Positions 35,883-48,644 are shown, counted from the stretch's first letter. The stretch is DNA of 64,000 nucleotides from Phellopilus nigrolimitatus (GCA_021029095.1 JAJOHG010000003.1:496001-560000); one strand, 5' to 3'. Translations and numbers: made by a program. Notes: generated by a model not told the origin, from the sequence alone.

Positions 35883-38800
35883 ATGAACGAACGTCCGTCT
35901 CCGTCACCATCCGGTTTGTCAGGCAACCACCGCCTTCCAACTATTCCATCCCTACCTCCCATTGAGATTCCTCGGACTAATCTCCATCCGCCACATAATG
36001 CACTTGGCGACAGCTCCTCTCTGCGCGTCCCTGAATCTGACGATAATCAAGCACTCTCCGGCAGGCGCTCAGAGGAGTCGTTTACAACCGCTTACACATC
36101 GCCTCTCGCTGTGAACTCTGCCGACTCCTTCACCGCCGAGGTGCTCAACGCAACGCAGTCCATGCACACCCCGCCATCTCTGCGCAGTATTCCCAAGTCG
36201 CTCTCGGTCGATTCCTTTGTCAGGGAGCAGCAGCAGCGACGCGACTCTGCTGGTGCATCTCCCGTTGAGACGTTGCGCTCGGCAGGCCCTTCCAAAACGC
36301 ACAACCGCCTCTCGTCTGTTGATCCCAGAATGGGTCGTCGCCTCACCGAAGAGTCGCCTGAGAAACTGTACCGCCGATAATGCGCCTCCGCTGCCGCCAA
36401 GGCTTCCGGTCGCGCCCGGTCTGCGTACGCTTGCGCAGAGAGTCAAACGGCGTTCGCCAGTATAGTCGTGTGCCAGGGTACAGCACTGCGGAGGATGAAC
36501 CAGAGAGTTCTGCGTACGAGGACTCGGAGTTTGAGCAGGGGCACTCGGGAGGCAAGGTCGTTGGTCGAGCAGGGGAAATGCGGAAGCGGCTGGCGACTCC
36601 CAAGCGCTCCGGATCAATGCCCATGTCTAAAATGCCGCCTCAACTAGTTATCCCTACTCAGCCTACTAGGAAGGTTCCCGGAGTCAGTCCTGCTGCGAGC
36701 CTCGCGAATATCAACACCGCTCATAATGCTCCCCGAGCACAGGTTGCTCCCGAGAAGTCTCCGACGCTTCGTACTAAGGCATCGGCGCCCACGCCGTTGG
36801 ATACAACTAGGGGACGGTCACAGAGCATTAGCACACATTCCGATGACTCTACTATCAAAAAAGCGAAGCCTTCATCTCTGTTACACATTGACACAGAAAT
36901 TTCTCCAATAAATCCTCCGGTACGTTAATTTTTCTCTATTACATACTTGATTCTAACACGTCGCAGAAGGATGCGATCTTGATGACGCTAGCTATCATAG
37001 GCTCGCAGGGCTGCGGAAAATCTTCCTTCATTCGTAGGGCTTGGAAGTATTCTCGTCTCACGGATGCCGAACGTCTCGTAGTGCCTGCAAAGGGCAGTGA
37101 CGGAACTAGAGTCATTCATTGTATGATTTGCTTCTTCAATATCGTTCGATTGGTCGTCTCACTTTTCTTATCTTCATTTAGATATCATTCGTAGAGCTTA
37201 TATGCAAGCCCATGAAGGCAGGGATTATTTCCTAACCCTGATTGAGATTGGCACACAAGATTTGGAGCAGGCAGATGGTGGATTATGTGACGTTGTGTGG
37301 CCAAGTTCATTACCGAAGATCGATGGCGTGTATGTTCTATACGATGCATCGGACCGCTCTTCCTTTCGTCATGTCGAAGACCTCATTCGTAAGATCACTT
37401 CGGAGAAATTGTTTCATTCAATGTATGCTGATGTTAAATATTTCTCAAGGTGGATATTATAACTTCAGGCTTCCATACATAGTTCTCGCCTGCAAGTCTG
37501 ACCTCCCCCATCGTATAGCGCCAGCCGATGCTGCCAATGTGATATACAAATACGATGGGGGGATCGTCGAAATCTCTAATAATGACGTTGGCAAAGAGAA
37601 GGCAAAGCGTTGCGTCGGGGTGCTCATGCGTGGAGTCAGGAGACGAAGATGTGCGTTTATTTATTTCCCTTTAAATTGAACCAGCGAACCTTTTTTGATG
37701 TGATTTTCGCCAGACGGAGAGGTCGAGCCACACCTCAACCCGTGTTCCCCTGTTCTCTACAACGTCCCTGCTCCGTGGGAGATGACGCCTTCACCACTCA
37801 CGGCGGATAGCACTGCAACTAGCGTCAGTCTCAACACACCCATTAGCTCAACAAACCTTGCCCCGAATATGCAGTCTACCGACTTGCCTCGCCAATCTCG
37901 TCCACCTCATATACAACTTCCGCCACCACCTTATTCCCTGAACCCCTCCGGCCCGCCTGCTGCAACATCACTGCCTATGACCCCTCCACCTCTTCCTGCG
38001 AATGCGCCTCCTGCCACATCAGCCCACGCTGGTAATTCGAACTTGCCTCGATCCCCTTCAGCGCCTACCTCTCCCACACGAGCCCGCTCAATGAGCGACA
38101 TTATTGCAGAACATCGGGAATCAGTTCAGGCTGCGGCCAAGCAACCGCATGATTTCGATTCGGAAATGACTCGCTCGAAGAGCATAGTCGACTTGGCGAA
38201 GACATCTAGCAAGAGCGCAGAAAGCTTCAAGTCCGCGTGTGCAAGCCCAACTCCAATTCCGGAACCTGTGATACCTTTGAGGAGGGATCCGAGGCAACAG
38301 TAAGTTGCATATACAGTGTGGGTGGTAGGCGAGGACTGACTGACTCAACTCAATTTAATTAAGACCTCCGGCGCCTTGGTCGACCGTCGAAGAGCTGCTT
38401 GAGAAGTTGTTTTTCTTAGCTGTCAGCGGAGATGGTACGTCGTCTATTTAAATACCGTATAATCGCCTAAAACGAATCTTCCAGATCCGTCCTTCATTGC
38501 CCACTTTTTCTTGACATACCGCCGGTTTACAACACCGCGTCGCATTCTGTTAGCGATGCAAAAGCGTATGATTCAATTAAATCAGCCGTACGCCGATTGC
38601 CAACTATCAGCGTTCGCTCAACTGCGGTACGTAGATACATACGTGTCATTGTGCCCAAAGCAGCGTGTTAATTTCTTCATTAGCATTTGCAATCTTCTCG
38701 AGCAATGGGTGCATGATTATCCATCTGATTTTGCTGTCCCCGGAACAGCAGGGGCTCTTAATGCGCTCATTAAACAAGTTCTTCGGCAAACGCATACCCT

Positions 38801-40179
38801 GTATTACGGCTCCGACTTCTTGCCATTCGTCGAAATGCTCCCTACGTTACATGATCTCGATAGTGCCTGGGCTGTGAAAGCCGAGACGTCCATTGCTGAA
38901 AGTGATGAATCGGACTCCAACTACGGGGGTGAGATAGAAAACACGGAAGTCGAGGTGCCCCCGGTTTCGTCACAGCCCCGTAACTCGTTAGATGCAATGA
39001 CGGGGACCTCACGTCCGGCTACGCGAGAAAGGAAATCGAGTATTCCATTGTCAGCAAAGACCTTCTTGCAAGGATCTTTACCGACCAGTGCGCGTGCTCC
39101 CGGACCGCCTGGCTCTTCTTCTCCTGCAAGAGATTCCATCGTCAGGCTCTCGAGAGCCTCGAATGCTTTTCTCCATTTTGATTCGGAAGACATCGCAAAG
39201 GAGATCACTAGAGAAGAATTGGACCTGTACATGAAGATCGAGCCCCGGGACTGGCTTAGACATACTTTGGTGTCTGGGAAGAAGGATCCGAACCATGACA
39301 GAATAGCACGATTCAACAGCTCCTATAACGAGCTACATGCCTGGTGAGTGTCTTTACTAGCTTTCCTGATCTAACGAGTTAACATTTCAACTGCGATTCT
39401 AAGGGCTGCTTCTATGATTCTCTGTCACGACAAAGCCAAACCACGAGCGCGCGTCGTAGAAAAGCTCGCTGACGTTGCTGTAAAGCTACGCAATATGAAC
39501 AACTATTCAGGTTTACGGGCTATCATCACAGCGATCACTCAGGCAACATACCCCAACGATGAAGTGATGGAAATTTTCAAGACGAAGACCGATTTGCACA
39601 AGAAGTACCTCAGTTCTGATATACTCATGCGGACCGCTGGAGCGCACCAGTCATACCGTTTGGCTCTGCGAAACACTAAGGGCCCATGTATCCCTTGTCT
39701 GTATGTTTCGTTTCGTTTCTCTATTAGCTAATACGTTTTCTAACAAATGCTAATCCAGGGAAGTGCATACGTCTGATCTCCGTCGAGCTCACGAAGGCAA
39801 CCCTGATCACAAAGCTGACGATCCCTCGCAACTCCACTGGGCAAAATTCAATATGATCGGCAAGTTTGTAGGTACAACGACACAGCTTCAGGCACAATGT
39901 CGCGGACAGAATGGCTATAACTTTTCTGAGAACCCGCAAATTGCTCAACTTTTTGATGTGCCTGTCATGGATTACGATGTAAGTATTATTATTTTTCCTA
40001 TCACTTGATGTATCATAACAGGGTTTTCGTGTTCGCAGATGCAACAGGAACGTTTAGGACCACCTCCTGAAGATGAAGGTGATATGTACTCGACACCAAT
40101 GCCACCCACGCTAGTGTTCGATAGTTCGGGGCAATCAAGGGATCAGGGGAAACTCAAACGCTTATTCTTCTGGGCTTGA
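35883..40179 (+). CDS. Ras guanine-nucleotide exchange factor with N-terminal degenerate Ras-like domain
   Basis: Predicted activator of a Ras-type GTPase. ATG at 35883. The N-terminal ~340 residues are Ser/Pro rich. A Ras-like fold follows: LAIIGSQGCGKSSFIRRAW (P-loop), IDGVYVLYDASDRSSF, and LPYIVLACKSDLPHRIAP (an NKxD-like CKSD), joined by small introns. The switch II DxxG is replaced by EIGTQDL. After a Pro-rich linker comes the RasGEF N-domain (WSTVEELLEKLFFLAVSGD, FFLTYRRFTTPRRILLAM). The Cdc25 catalytic domain then begins LDLYMKIEPRDWLRH. It continues with FNSSYNELHAWAASMILCHD, NMNNYSGLRAIITAIT and LHWAKFNMIGKFV. The stop is 40177-40179. One apparent frame break at 36368-36438 is explained by a 71-nt intron with a weak donor. 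More than ten exons. Confidence 0.85.
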
Positions 40180-40544
40180 TGATGTCTGTCCCTTCACCTT
40201 CTGAAGACAACCGGTACATTTGCCTCGAGCGTCTTGAGGTCATATTTTCTTCGTCGAAATCAAAACAGTTGTATTGTTATTACCGCTTGCTCCAGGTCTC
40301 GTTGTTCGGTTGGACTTAACGGGAGACTGCGTTTTCCCGCTTTCTGTGGATATCGCTATGTCATTTTGCTCTTGGACATAGTGTAATGGATTGCAGTCTT
40401 TATGGAATATGTACACTATTGAACATAATGTGCCTGTGGTTGTCAATCTTCCTGGCCTTACTCCAAGCATAGCATGCTATAAGTTTATATTATTGGAGTT
40501 GCTTTTTGCTGTCGTCCATTCTTTCTTGAAACGCTATTGCATCG

Positions 40545-41679
40545 ATGGTACACAATAATCAGAAACGTGCATCTAATAATGAAGATGCTTCCAACCCGCT
40601 CAGTGCAAGAAGGGCAAATGTTGTTCAACCTGAAAGAGAGACTCGGGCGCGTCTTCCTTGCTATCCTTGCTTACACAGTAATCCGACAATGTCTTAGGCT
40701 CCTGGTCAGCGCGTTCAAACGGCTCATTCTTGGGGAAATCAATGTAGGCGGCCAGATTTTGCTGCTATGCCTCATAGTCCAAATTTGACCTGCTGTGACT
40801 GAGCAGGTTGATCGTTCTGTCCTTGAAAGGAGAACTTCCGAGCTTGAATCTACTGTAAATCAGTCCGCGTACTCATGCATACCTTTTTCGTGTCAGGAAA
40901 GTCCACTGAAACTGATGCTATGTATCAATCGATTCGATTCCTTAAAAAAAGCCAACATACGAGACAGAACCCCGCCCTGGATCTACGAGGAACAGTATAC
41001 GGTATGATCCAGTAGCGTCTATCCTTTCTTCAATACTTTACAGTCTGTTTTTTGTCTCGGACAGCTGTCCTAATTAGAAATCAACGAGTGTTTATACGGT
41101 GACTCCGATGCTCTCGCACAGTCGCTCTAGAAGCATTGATTCTTACGATGTATTGACGAAGATGACTTGGTGAATGTCATGGAGGTAATCACTGATGTCC
41201 TTCATCAATTTTACACAAAATCTGGCGCTCGCAATTTCCTCGTCGTCACCGTTTGCCCATCAATCGTCCCACTGGTTAGAGGCACTGACCTCTTTGTTTT
41301 ATTTTTTATGTTTATGCTCACTGTACTTGGATTGATCGACAGCTTAAGATTTCTCTGCCATCATGAAGAGACGCGCGGATACATGCCATTGCTATCTCAA
41401 CTCAACGATTTTTCGCCGGAGACAGCAAACAGGCCATAACGTTTCTGTTTTCGCCATAATCCGACATCTCTGATGTTCTGGATGATCTATCGAAGGACAG
41501 CTTCGCTGAAAAACGTTTAGGTCGAGCAAATTTGGGCGGACGAGCTACATCTCGCGAACGACGAGCAACAATTGGCAGGAAGCTTTTCACCTTCTCGACG
41601 GGCTTACGATCCCTGCATAACGCGACAGATATTATGTTGAGTCAAGGATCCTCGAAAAGAAACGAGAACGAAGTCTAAA
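40545..41679 (+). other. Unresolved coding-like tract (decayed or heavily spliced gene)
   Basis: Several short plus-strand stretches read like protein but do not join cleanly. MVHNNQKRASNNEDASNPLS lies from 40545. KSTETDAMYQSIRFLKKSQH lies near 40900-41000. LHQFYTKSGARNFLVVTV near 41200 recalls the conserved ARNFLF block of SGNH/CE16 esterases. LGRANLGGRATSRERRATIG, then a tail to a stop at 41679, is near 41515-41680. In-frame stops lie between them. It may be a gene with many introns I cannot place, or a degraded pair of genes. No function is assigned. The flanks 40180-40544 and 41680-41906 show nothing supportable. Confidence 0.3.
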
Positions 41680-41906
41680 CCAAGCGCGAACCAAATTGTT
41701 TCGACTAGCTTAATCAATTACATACATCATAGGAGACATCCAAGCAAGCTAACAGAAAAACCTCCCTAAACGGATACAATTGTAGTATGATAACGAATAA
41801 AGTAAGGGAAAACGGAGCTTCCTCAGAAGAGGCCCTCCAACATACAACAAAAAAAATGCCGTTGCAATACAGTCCACAATAAAATGGGCGTAAACAGAAA
41901 CTTCCA

Positions 41907-44271
41907 TCAATCCGCATACAGAACATGTTTGTCTGTCGATTCCAGCCATTCTCTCAGCGCCTGGTCATCATCAAGGCCCAAAAACGTATTACTGATACTG
42001 TTCCGATAAGCGAGATGCTGGACATCGTCGCCTAGCCGAGCACGGACTTTGTCCATAAGTTGTATGTGCGTGACACGCGGATTGACGCGAATTGCAATAA
42101 GGTCCTGTGTCAGGCGATCGAAAATCTTGATTTTCACGAACGCCGTGTTCGGATTGCTCGCTGATATAGGCGGACTGTTCACGTTGGAAGCTGAGCGGTT
42201 TCGAGTCTTCCCAGACCCGACGCTGGTCGTCGCACTGAGCGGTTGGGTATGACTCGAAGTGTAAGATCGGGGACTGTCATCGTCGGCTTGGAGCCGAGTA
42301 GGATAGGTTACAGTCTGCTCGTTATCATTACGATTTGATAGTGATCGGGACAGCGCAGATTCAGCTGAATATTTACGTCCTGACGTAGTGGATTCAGAGC
42401 GTTGATGATACATTGGGGATTGAGCTCGCGACGCTGCTGAGAGTGGCGAACGGGAACGAGGATAGGCAGGTTCCTGCTGATCGTAATCGCGGTATTGGGA
42501 CTGCATTGTAGATGCGGGAGAAATCACATCTCGCTTGTAGCCACTTGTATTCCCGTTTGCACCTTTGGACGAGCCTGCGTAACTGCGCTCCTCCTCGTAG
42601 TTCGAACCATCGCTGTATCTGTTATAAGAATCCTGAACTTTCATTTTCGAAAGAGGTTCTCGGATCTGTTCGGTATCACGAGCTGCAGCATATTGCATTG
42701 CAGCACGACGTTCCTCCAGGATTCTGTACGCCGGTTCAACGTCTTCCTCTAGATCACCTGTTTTCGGCGTGAAAAAATCCCGAATAAGCTTGTGACGTAT
42801 AATATGGTCGGCACTGTGCTCCCAAAGGGCGCAGAGGTGCGCAAGATACTGATCAAGCTCGTCCCTTCGCAGTTGAGTGACGCTATCGTCGACGTTCTGC
42901 GAAGGACCAGGCATGTACGGCAAAATTCGTTCCGATTTTTTATTATCGCCTGTGGACTCCCGGCCAGCTTCAACTGGAAATGTGCTGAGCAGGCTCACTT
43001 GTAAATCGTAGAAGTCATTATACACTCTAAACAGGACGAGTTGCTTTGCCGGAGGAAGACTACCAGAGCCAGTCGAGTCGTCTGCCTGGAAGAGTGCATG
43101 GATACGGAACCAGTATTCCTCCATCTCGAAGTGCCAGGAGACGATATCAGCCGACAAAACGAGTCCCGGAGGAAGCGAGGGCAGTGGCGTCTTCATTCTC
43201 GGGGGTTCTGGTTCTGATTGTGGTTCTGCAATGGTATCCATTCTCGGCCTTTCTTGAGAGGATGGTGGTAGCATAAAGGGACTATTGGAGACAGAATTAC
43301 GGGAGTTGCTGTCGTCATCGATAACACCCAGTGAAATACTGGCAGCTTTGTATTCGAGAATAGATTTTTTCCATTCCTCCACACCCGGAACTTCACCGCG
43401 CTCCATAAGAGTTCTGATGTCCTCCTCTGGCATCGCTCTGCCCGTACTTGGATCGTGAATAGCAACAAAGGAGACAGGTATAAGACCCGGTCTCCCAAGC
43501 CTGCTGATTGGTTTCGCAACGAACCATTCAAAATTCGACTGAGCAACAACGGATATATGATCCCCGGCCTTCGCATCAAGTTCATCGGCGCGTTCAGCGA
43601 CAAAGTCATGCTGCACGATGGCATAAAAGACAGGCTGGCGCGGGGAGGTGGGAGGGGGCGATTTCATTCCAGGTGATTTTGGCAAGGTCCTAGCAGCAGC
43701 CTGTGACACGCGCACACTACAGAGAAAAATAGAGACAAAGCACGATTAGATATGGTCTAACGTGACCAAAAGAGAGTGGATTCAAGGGATATGAAGTCAT
43801 TCGGCAGCTAGATCACGTTTGCACGAACGTTACCCGACCCTGCCACCCGACGAACAGAGTGATAATCATTGTTTCACCGTTTCTCAGGCGGAGAAGCAAG
43901 TGAAGGATGTTCGAAAAATGACGACAAGAAAGGAAGTAGAATGCAACAGAGGGAGAGACTCACGCGGCATTTGACTTGTTAAAAACCTCGAATTTAGATC
44001 TGGGGACTAACCCACGCGCACCAGTCATCGGGTTGTTCGCCTCATACCATCCCGCCGCCCCTTGGTCAATTTCATTTATGACGTGAAAAAAATCACCCTT
44101 TGTGAATCCGAGTTCATGCGGAGCCTGAGGCCTGTGGTCGTCGAGGGCGCGGATGACCTTTTTAGGGGGTTGGATGGCCGGGGTTGGTCTAGAAACTGAA
44201 GGGATTGGTGTGGATATTTGGGGGAGGTGGTTGTCCCTGCCGCTGTGTATAGATCTGCGAAGAAAGTCCAT
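41907..44271 (-). CDS. BEM1: Bem1-like polarity scaffold (SH3-SH3-PX-PB1)
   Basis: Adaptor that links Cdc42, its GEF (Cdc24, through PB1) and PAK kinases at sites of polarised growth. Exons 44271-43964 and 43716-41907 give 705 residues; the 247-nt intron is long for this window. SH3-1 (residues ~35-100) has VIRALDDHRPQAPHELGFTK and GARGLVPRSKFEVF. SH3-2 (~125-190) has FYAIVQHDFVAERADELDAK and GLIPVSFVAI. The PX domain (~290-410) begins SWHFEMEEYWFRIHALF and contains FRVYNDFYDLQVSLL and LPYMPGPS. A Ser/Tyr-rich linker follows. The PB1 domain at the end starts FVKIKIFDRLTQDLIAIRV. The domain order is unique to Bem1. TTCGCAG just after the chosen start could be a splice acceptor, so a different first exon is possible. 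Confidence 0.93.
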
Positions 44272-44548
44272 TGAAAATGTAAGAGAAAGAGGGAGACAGA
44301 GACAGAGAAATCGTTAATAGAGGTCGTCAAGAGAAGGAGTGTATCCGAAGAGTTGTATGCACCGATACGCAGTCCCGGAAAGCAGCCGCAACGTGACAGT
44401 TGCAGCCACTGTTACAATTAGTCAGCATGTGTCACAGTCACCGGGCCACTGCACCTCCAAACAGAGCAAGACAGACAGACAGGCTATTCTCAACGGTCTC
44501 GACGTCTCTGACCGTTATTGTCGACGATTTTCTCCAGCTGCGACCGCC
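44272..44548. promoter_or_regulatory. Shared divergent promoter, BEM1 / NOT3
   Basis: 277 bp between opposite start codons; no coding exon. Confidence 0.5.
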
Positions 44549-47497
44549 ATGGCGGCGAGGAAACTTCAAAGCAAGTCTGCCATGCATTTGTATCTAGTTT
44601 CTACGAATTGACAGGACGTGTTCTGTCTGCAGCTGAAATCGAGCGAGTGCTCAAGAGGGTTACCGAAGGTGTAGAGGCCTTTGACAATACTTACTCAAAA
44701 ATGCAAGCCTCTACGAACATGACGCAGAAAGAGAAGCTGGAGACCGACCTTAAAACTCAAATCAAGAAGCTCCAGCGTCTTAGGGATCAAATTAAGACTT
44801 GGGTCGCTAGCAATGACATTAAGGACAAGTCGCAATTGCTCGAGAACAGAAAGCTTATTGAGACCGTACGTACCTTCAAACCACTCATACGCGTTTCTTT
44901 GCGTTTATACGCGTCCTACCTCGAGCACCTACTGACGCATACTTCCAGCAAATGGAGAGGTTCAAGGCTTGCGAGAAGGAAATGAAGACGAAGGCGTTTT
45001 CAAAGGAGGGCCTCATTCAAGCGTCGAAGCTCGATCCGAAGGCTCAGGAGAAGCTACAGACAACGCAGTGGCTACAAACGAAAGTGGAGGAATTGCTGCT
45101 GCAAGTCGAGCAGGCCGAAGCGGAAATTGAGACTTTGCAAGGTGGTGCGAAGAAGAAGAAATCGGGCGCGGCCAATAGTCGTTTAGAAGATTTGGAGCAT
45201 CTCAATGAACGACGGAAATGGCATATCAGTCGACTGGAAATTGTGCTACGATTGCTGGATAACGGTTCTTTACCTGTCGAGAAGGTGCATTCGCTCAAGG
45301 ATGACGTCTCGTACTTCGTAGAAAGCAATACGGTCCGTCTAACTAGAATCTCTTTGATCATACGCTTTCGGCGTCTAATTTCACGGAATAGGAGGATGAC
45401 TTCGACGAGGACGAGGGAATATATGACGAGCTCAACTTAGACGAGGAAGAAGAGAAGTTTGGTCTAGCCGGAGAAGACATGGAAAGTGACGGTGATTCGG
45501 AGGATGAAAGTGAAGGTATGAGTGCTATCTTCCGTGCTGAAATTATCTCTAGACATCCTTGGATATATTGCCAGACATCCCTCCACGGACACCGTCTAAG
45601 AAGGCAGAGGACGACACTCCAACTAATCACAAACGAGAAGAGCACAGTCCCATTCTAAGAAAGACAGGGATCTCGTTAACTTTGCGAAGTAAGTTCTCTT
45701 TGTCCGGACCACAAATTCGTTTGTTTAAATCGCAAAACACAACTAGAATCGTCTATTGTTGAAGGTGAGCAATGACGAGACGTGCCATTTCTCTGTATTA
45801 AAACCCAAAAATTAGCCACAAAACCACCCCCGCCAATAGCGAACACCTCTTCACAGCCTATGTCGAGCATCGTCAAGAATGGTTTACAGTCTCGACCACC
45901 AGCAGCTTTGCCTGTACGCTATGCGACTGCTGCAGCAGCAGCAGTTGGTAGTTCCTCATCGCCAGCAACTTCGTCAGCGGCGAATAGCACTTCGCAGTCA
46001 GCTTCTATAATACCTGCAACTGCAACGAGCAATGGGACGCAACCACCCGCATCAACAACTTCCTCGATGCATACAGCACAGGATCAGGCCACGACTTCAC
46101 CGAGTTTGACTCAGGCGTCAGTGTCAGGGCCCAGTCCCATGCTGTCTTCTGCATCTACGTCGGGGCTGATGGCGGATGGCTCGTCGCAATCGCAAATACA
46201 GTCCCCAGCTATGTCGGAGGCCGTGCCATCATCCGTAGGTGCACCGCAAGCGACTTCGTCGCCACAGCGAATAGGGCCAGTGGCAGGTAATGATAGACCA
46301 TGTTTCATTTATTAGTTAAAGAATCTCTCCATAGCTAATTTATCATGTTTGCAGTGTCAATCCCTTCACCGGTTGTTGCTGCGTCTACATCAGCAAGTGT
46401 TTGTGCATTTACGTATAATAATTATGATGTCATCTTCTTACGAGCTAACATCAGCAGGGCGGCTCGTCCAATGAGCCTCTACCTACAAGTGCGATCCTGC
46501 CAAGTGCTCCGTCAGAACAGCAGTCACTTGCTCTTCCAAGTCAACAGCAAGTGCTTCCATCCTCGCCGTTACCACAGCAGTTACAGCAGTCGAATAAGGC
46601 GTCTTCATCCGGATCTGGGTCATCGCCGCTGCCGCCTTCTGCTCAACAACCGGCATTCCCTCCAGGAGTTAAAATCCCGCAGGGAGTTGAACAGCAAGGG
46701 CAGAGCTTGTCTGCACAGGGCATGCAAACTCTACCGCAACGAATAGCATCGGTTTCGCCATCAGTTCAACAGCAGCAGGCTTTTGGGTCGCAAATACCAC
46801 AACCTCGCGCTCCCCCGAGCACTGCGTCGTTCCCTGGGTCGCTATCTGATCTCGTGGCATCCTTTGAGAACGTCAAGCAAAAAGGTGCGCTCAATTAAGT
46901 GCTTGCGTATAAGACTTTGTACTTAAGACCGACTTGCGCCTTGACTTTTAGCACCGCATCGAATGACCAACCTTGACCAAGTACACAAGCTTCTCGATGG
47001 TGGTTATCAGAGCATGCCTCAACCTCAAGACACCGAAAAGTACGCTTTAGTTCATTGCTTGATACAGCCATTCTGACCTTCATTAAGGCCTAAGTACTAT
47101 GTGCCAAAAAATCCCTATCATACCCCGCCATATTATCCCCAATCCGTACATCCTGTGCTCAGTTCGCCAACCCTATTTGCGAATCTTGACATCGAGACGT
47201 TATTTTATGTCTTCTATTATTTGCCCGGGACATATCAGCAGTGAGGTTTTTCGCAAGTTTTCGGCATGAGTTGATCTCTAAGCGTTTTCTAGATATCTCG
47301 CTGCTAAGGAGCTTAAACGCCAATCATGGCGATTCCATGTCAAATATTTGACATGGTTCCAGCGGCATTCCGAGCCTCAAGCGATTACTGACGAGTACGA
47401 ACAAGGCGTCTACGTGTATTTCGACTGGGAAGGCTCGTGGTGTCAACGGAAGAAGAGTGATTTCCGATTTGAGTACAGATATTTGTCAGAGGATTGA
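44549..47497 (+). CDS. NOT3: CCR4-NOT complex subunit Not3/Not5
   Basis: Scaffold subunit of the CCR4-NOT mRNA deadenylase complex. Exon 1 is 22 nt (44549-44570, MAARKLQ plus one base). It joins to 44633 through a GC-AG intron to give [17 protein letters not shown], the expected family N-terminus. The coiled-coil NOT3 N-domain follows: [37 protein letters not shown] and [20 protein letters not shown]. The middle is a long Ser/Thr/Ala/Gln-rich region in several exons. The NOT box at the C-terminus reads [39 protein letters not shown] and [20 protein letters not shown], ending LSED at 47497. Around eight exons. Middle splice sites are approximate. Confidence 0.93.
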
Positions 47498-47714
47498 GCA
47501 TGACCACTCAGCACATAGCAACAGAGCAGAGCCGCTAGGGACTCTTCGCAGCATTAATTATTCAGCCACGTGTGTCTTTTCAGCTTACTGTATGAATTAA
47601 CTTCCCTTCCTTTTGGCGCGGACTATCCTCCGCTACTTGTCACTCATATTAAATTTGTGTGTTAAAAAGCAAGAAAGTGCGATACGATTATTGTAGTGAA
47701 GTGAATAAACCTAA

Positions 47715-47742
47715 CATAACTACTCCAGCATAACTACTCCAG
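47715..47742. repeat. 14-bp perfect tandem duplication over a stop codon
   Basis: Two copies of CATAACTACTCCAG in a row (47715-47728, 47729-47742). The second copy contains the stop codon of the bL12m gene on the minus strand (47734-47736). Confidence 0.9.
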
Positions 47743-48644
47743 TGTCACAACTCCCCCGAGAGCCTCGAATGCCTTTTTCATTTTCTCTGCGTCCTCCTTT
47801 GGCAAATTCTCTTTCAGGACTTTTGGTAATGACTCGACAAAGTTCTTCGCCTGAAGAAACAAACGCAAAAAGATTATAGCAATATAGTTCAGCAAACAAG
47901 GTGTCTCAAGCGCAATACAAATAAAAGAAGATACGCACGGCGACGAGCGTGAACGTCGGGTTCATTGCCTTCACTTCGCGAATTAATTTTGGCTTAGCAG
48001 TAGCGTCGAAGGACTCCAGTTTCACGTTGAAGATGGTCTTTTCCTTCGGTTTCTCCTGAAGTACATATGGGATTGAACATCGGTGGGCAAACATGGTGAC
48101 ATATGGAACTCACCTCTACAGGGGCATCATCTATGGGTGCAGCTACCGCTACGGGGCCAGCTGAAGCTGAGGGCATGGCGATCTCCTGTATGTTGAGTCT
48201 CGACTAGGAATGCAACAGGACATACGTTAATTAATCAGTCTCCGTTTGCTATAACCATCCTTCGCTAGAAATGGCGGGAGCAGTACGCACCTTTAATAGT
48301 GTTACAAGGTCTGCCGCCTGCAGAAGCGTGAGTCCAGAGATGTCATCTACAATGCTCGAGATCTTGGGGTCCGAGGGGGTCGACGGTAAAGGCGGGGGCG
48401 TGGAAGAACTCTCCGTGTGCGTGACAGCGGCGGCGGCAAGTGTCCGGCCGGTGCTGAAACATGAAGGGACGCTACATGACGCTTTGAATAGTAAGTAGGA
48501 GTAGATGCGGACGAAAACGTACAAGGGCGATGTCCTTCTCCTCGAGAGTGCACGGAGCGCTGCTGCTGAACGAGTCTGTAGAGCGAGTGACTCATCAGTT
48601 TAATAACTTCGTTGGTCATCGGTACCAGACGTGCTCACTGCCAT
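47734..48644 (-). CDS. MNP1: Mitochondrial ribosomal protein bL12m
   Basis: Stalk protein of the mitochondrial large ribosomal subunit. The first coding exon is only ATG GCA (48644-48639). A GTGAGC...TACAG intron then leads to an Arg/Ala-rich exon, giving MATRSAAALRALSRRRTSPF, a good mitochondrial targeting sequence. The N-terminal L12 dimerisation domain is SSIVDDISGLTLLQAADLVT, with an Ala/Pro hinge (AASAGPVAVAAPI region). The C-terminal domain has KTIFNVKLESFDATAKPKLI, REVKAMNPTFTL and LPKVLKENLPKEDAEKMKKA, ending GGVVTLE. At least five exons. Convergent with NOT3, 236 bp away. Confidence 0.9.

Noticed and set aside
35883..40179. RasGEF as a pseudogene because of the stop at 36378-36380.
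   Set aside because: A 71-nt intron restores the frame and all later domains are intact.
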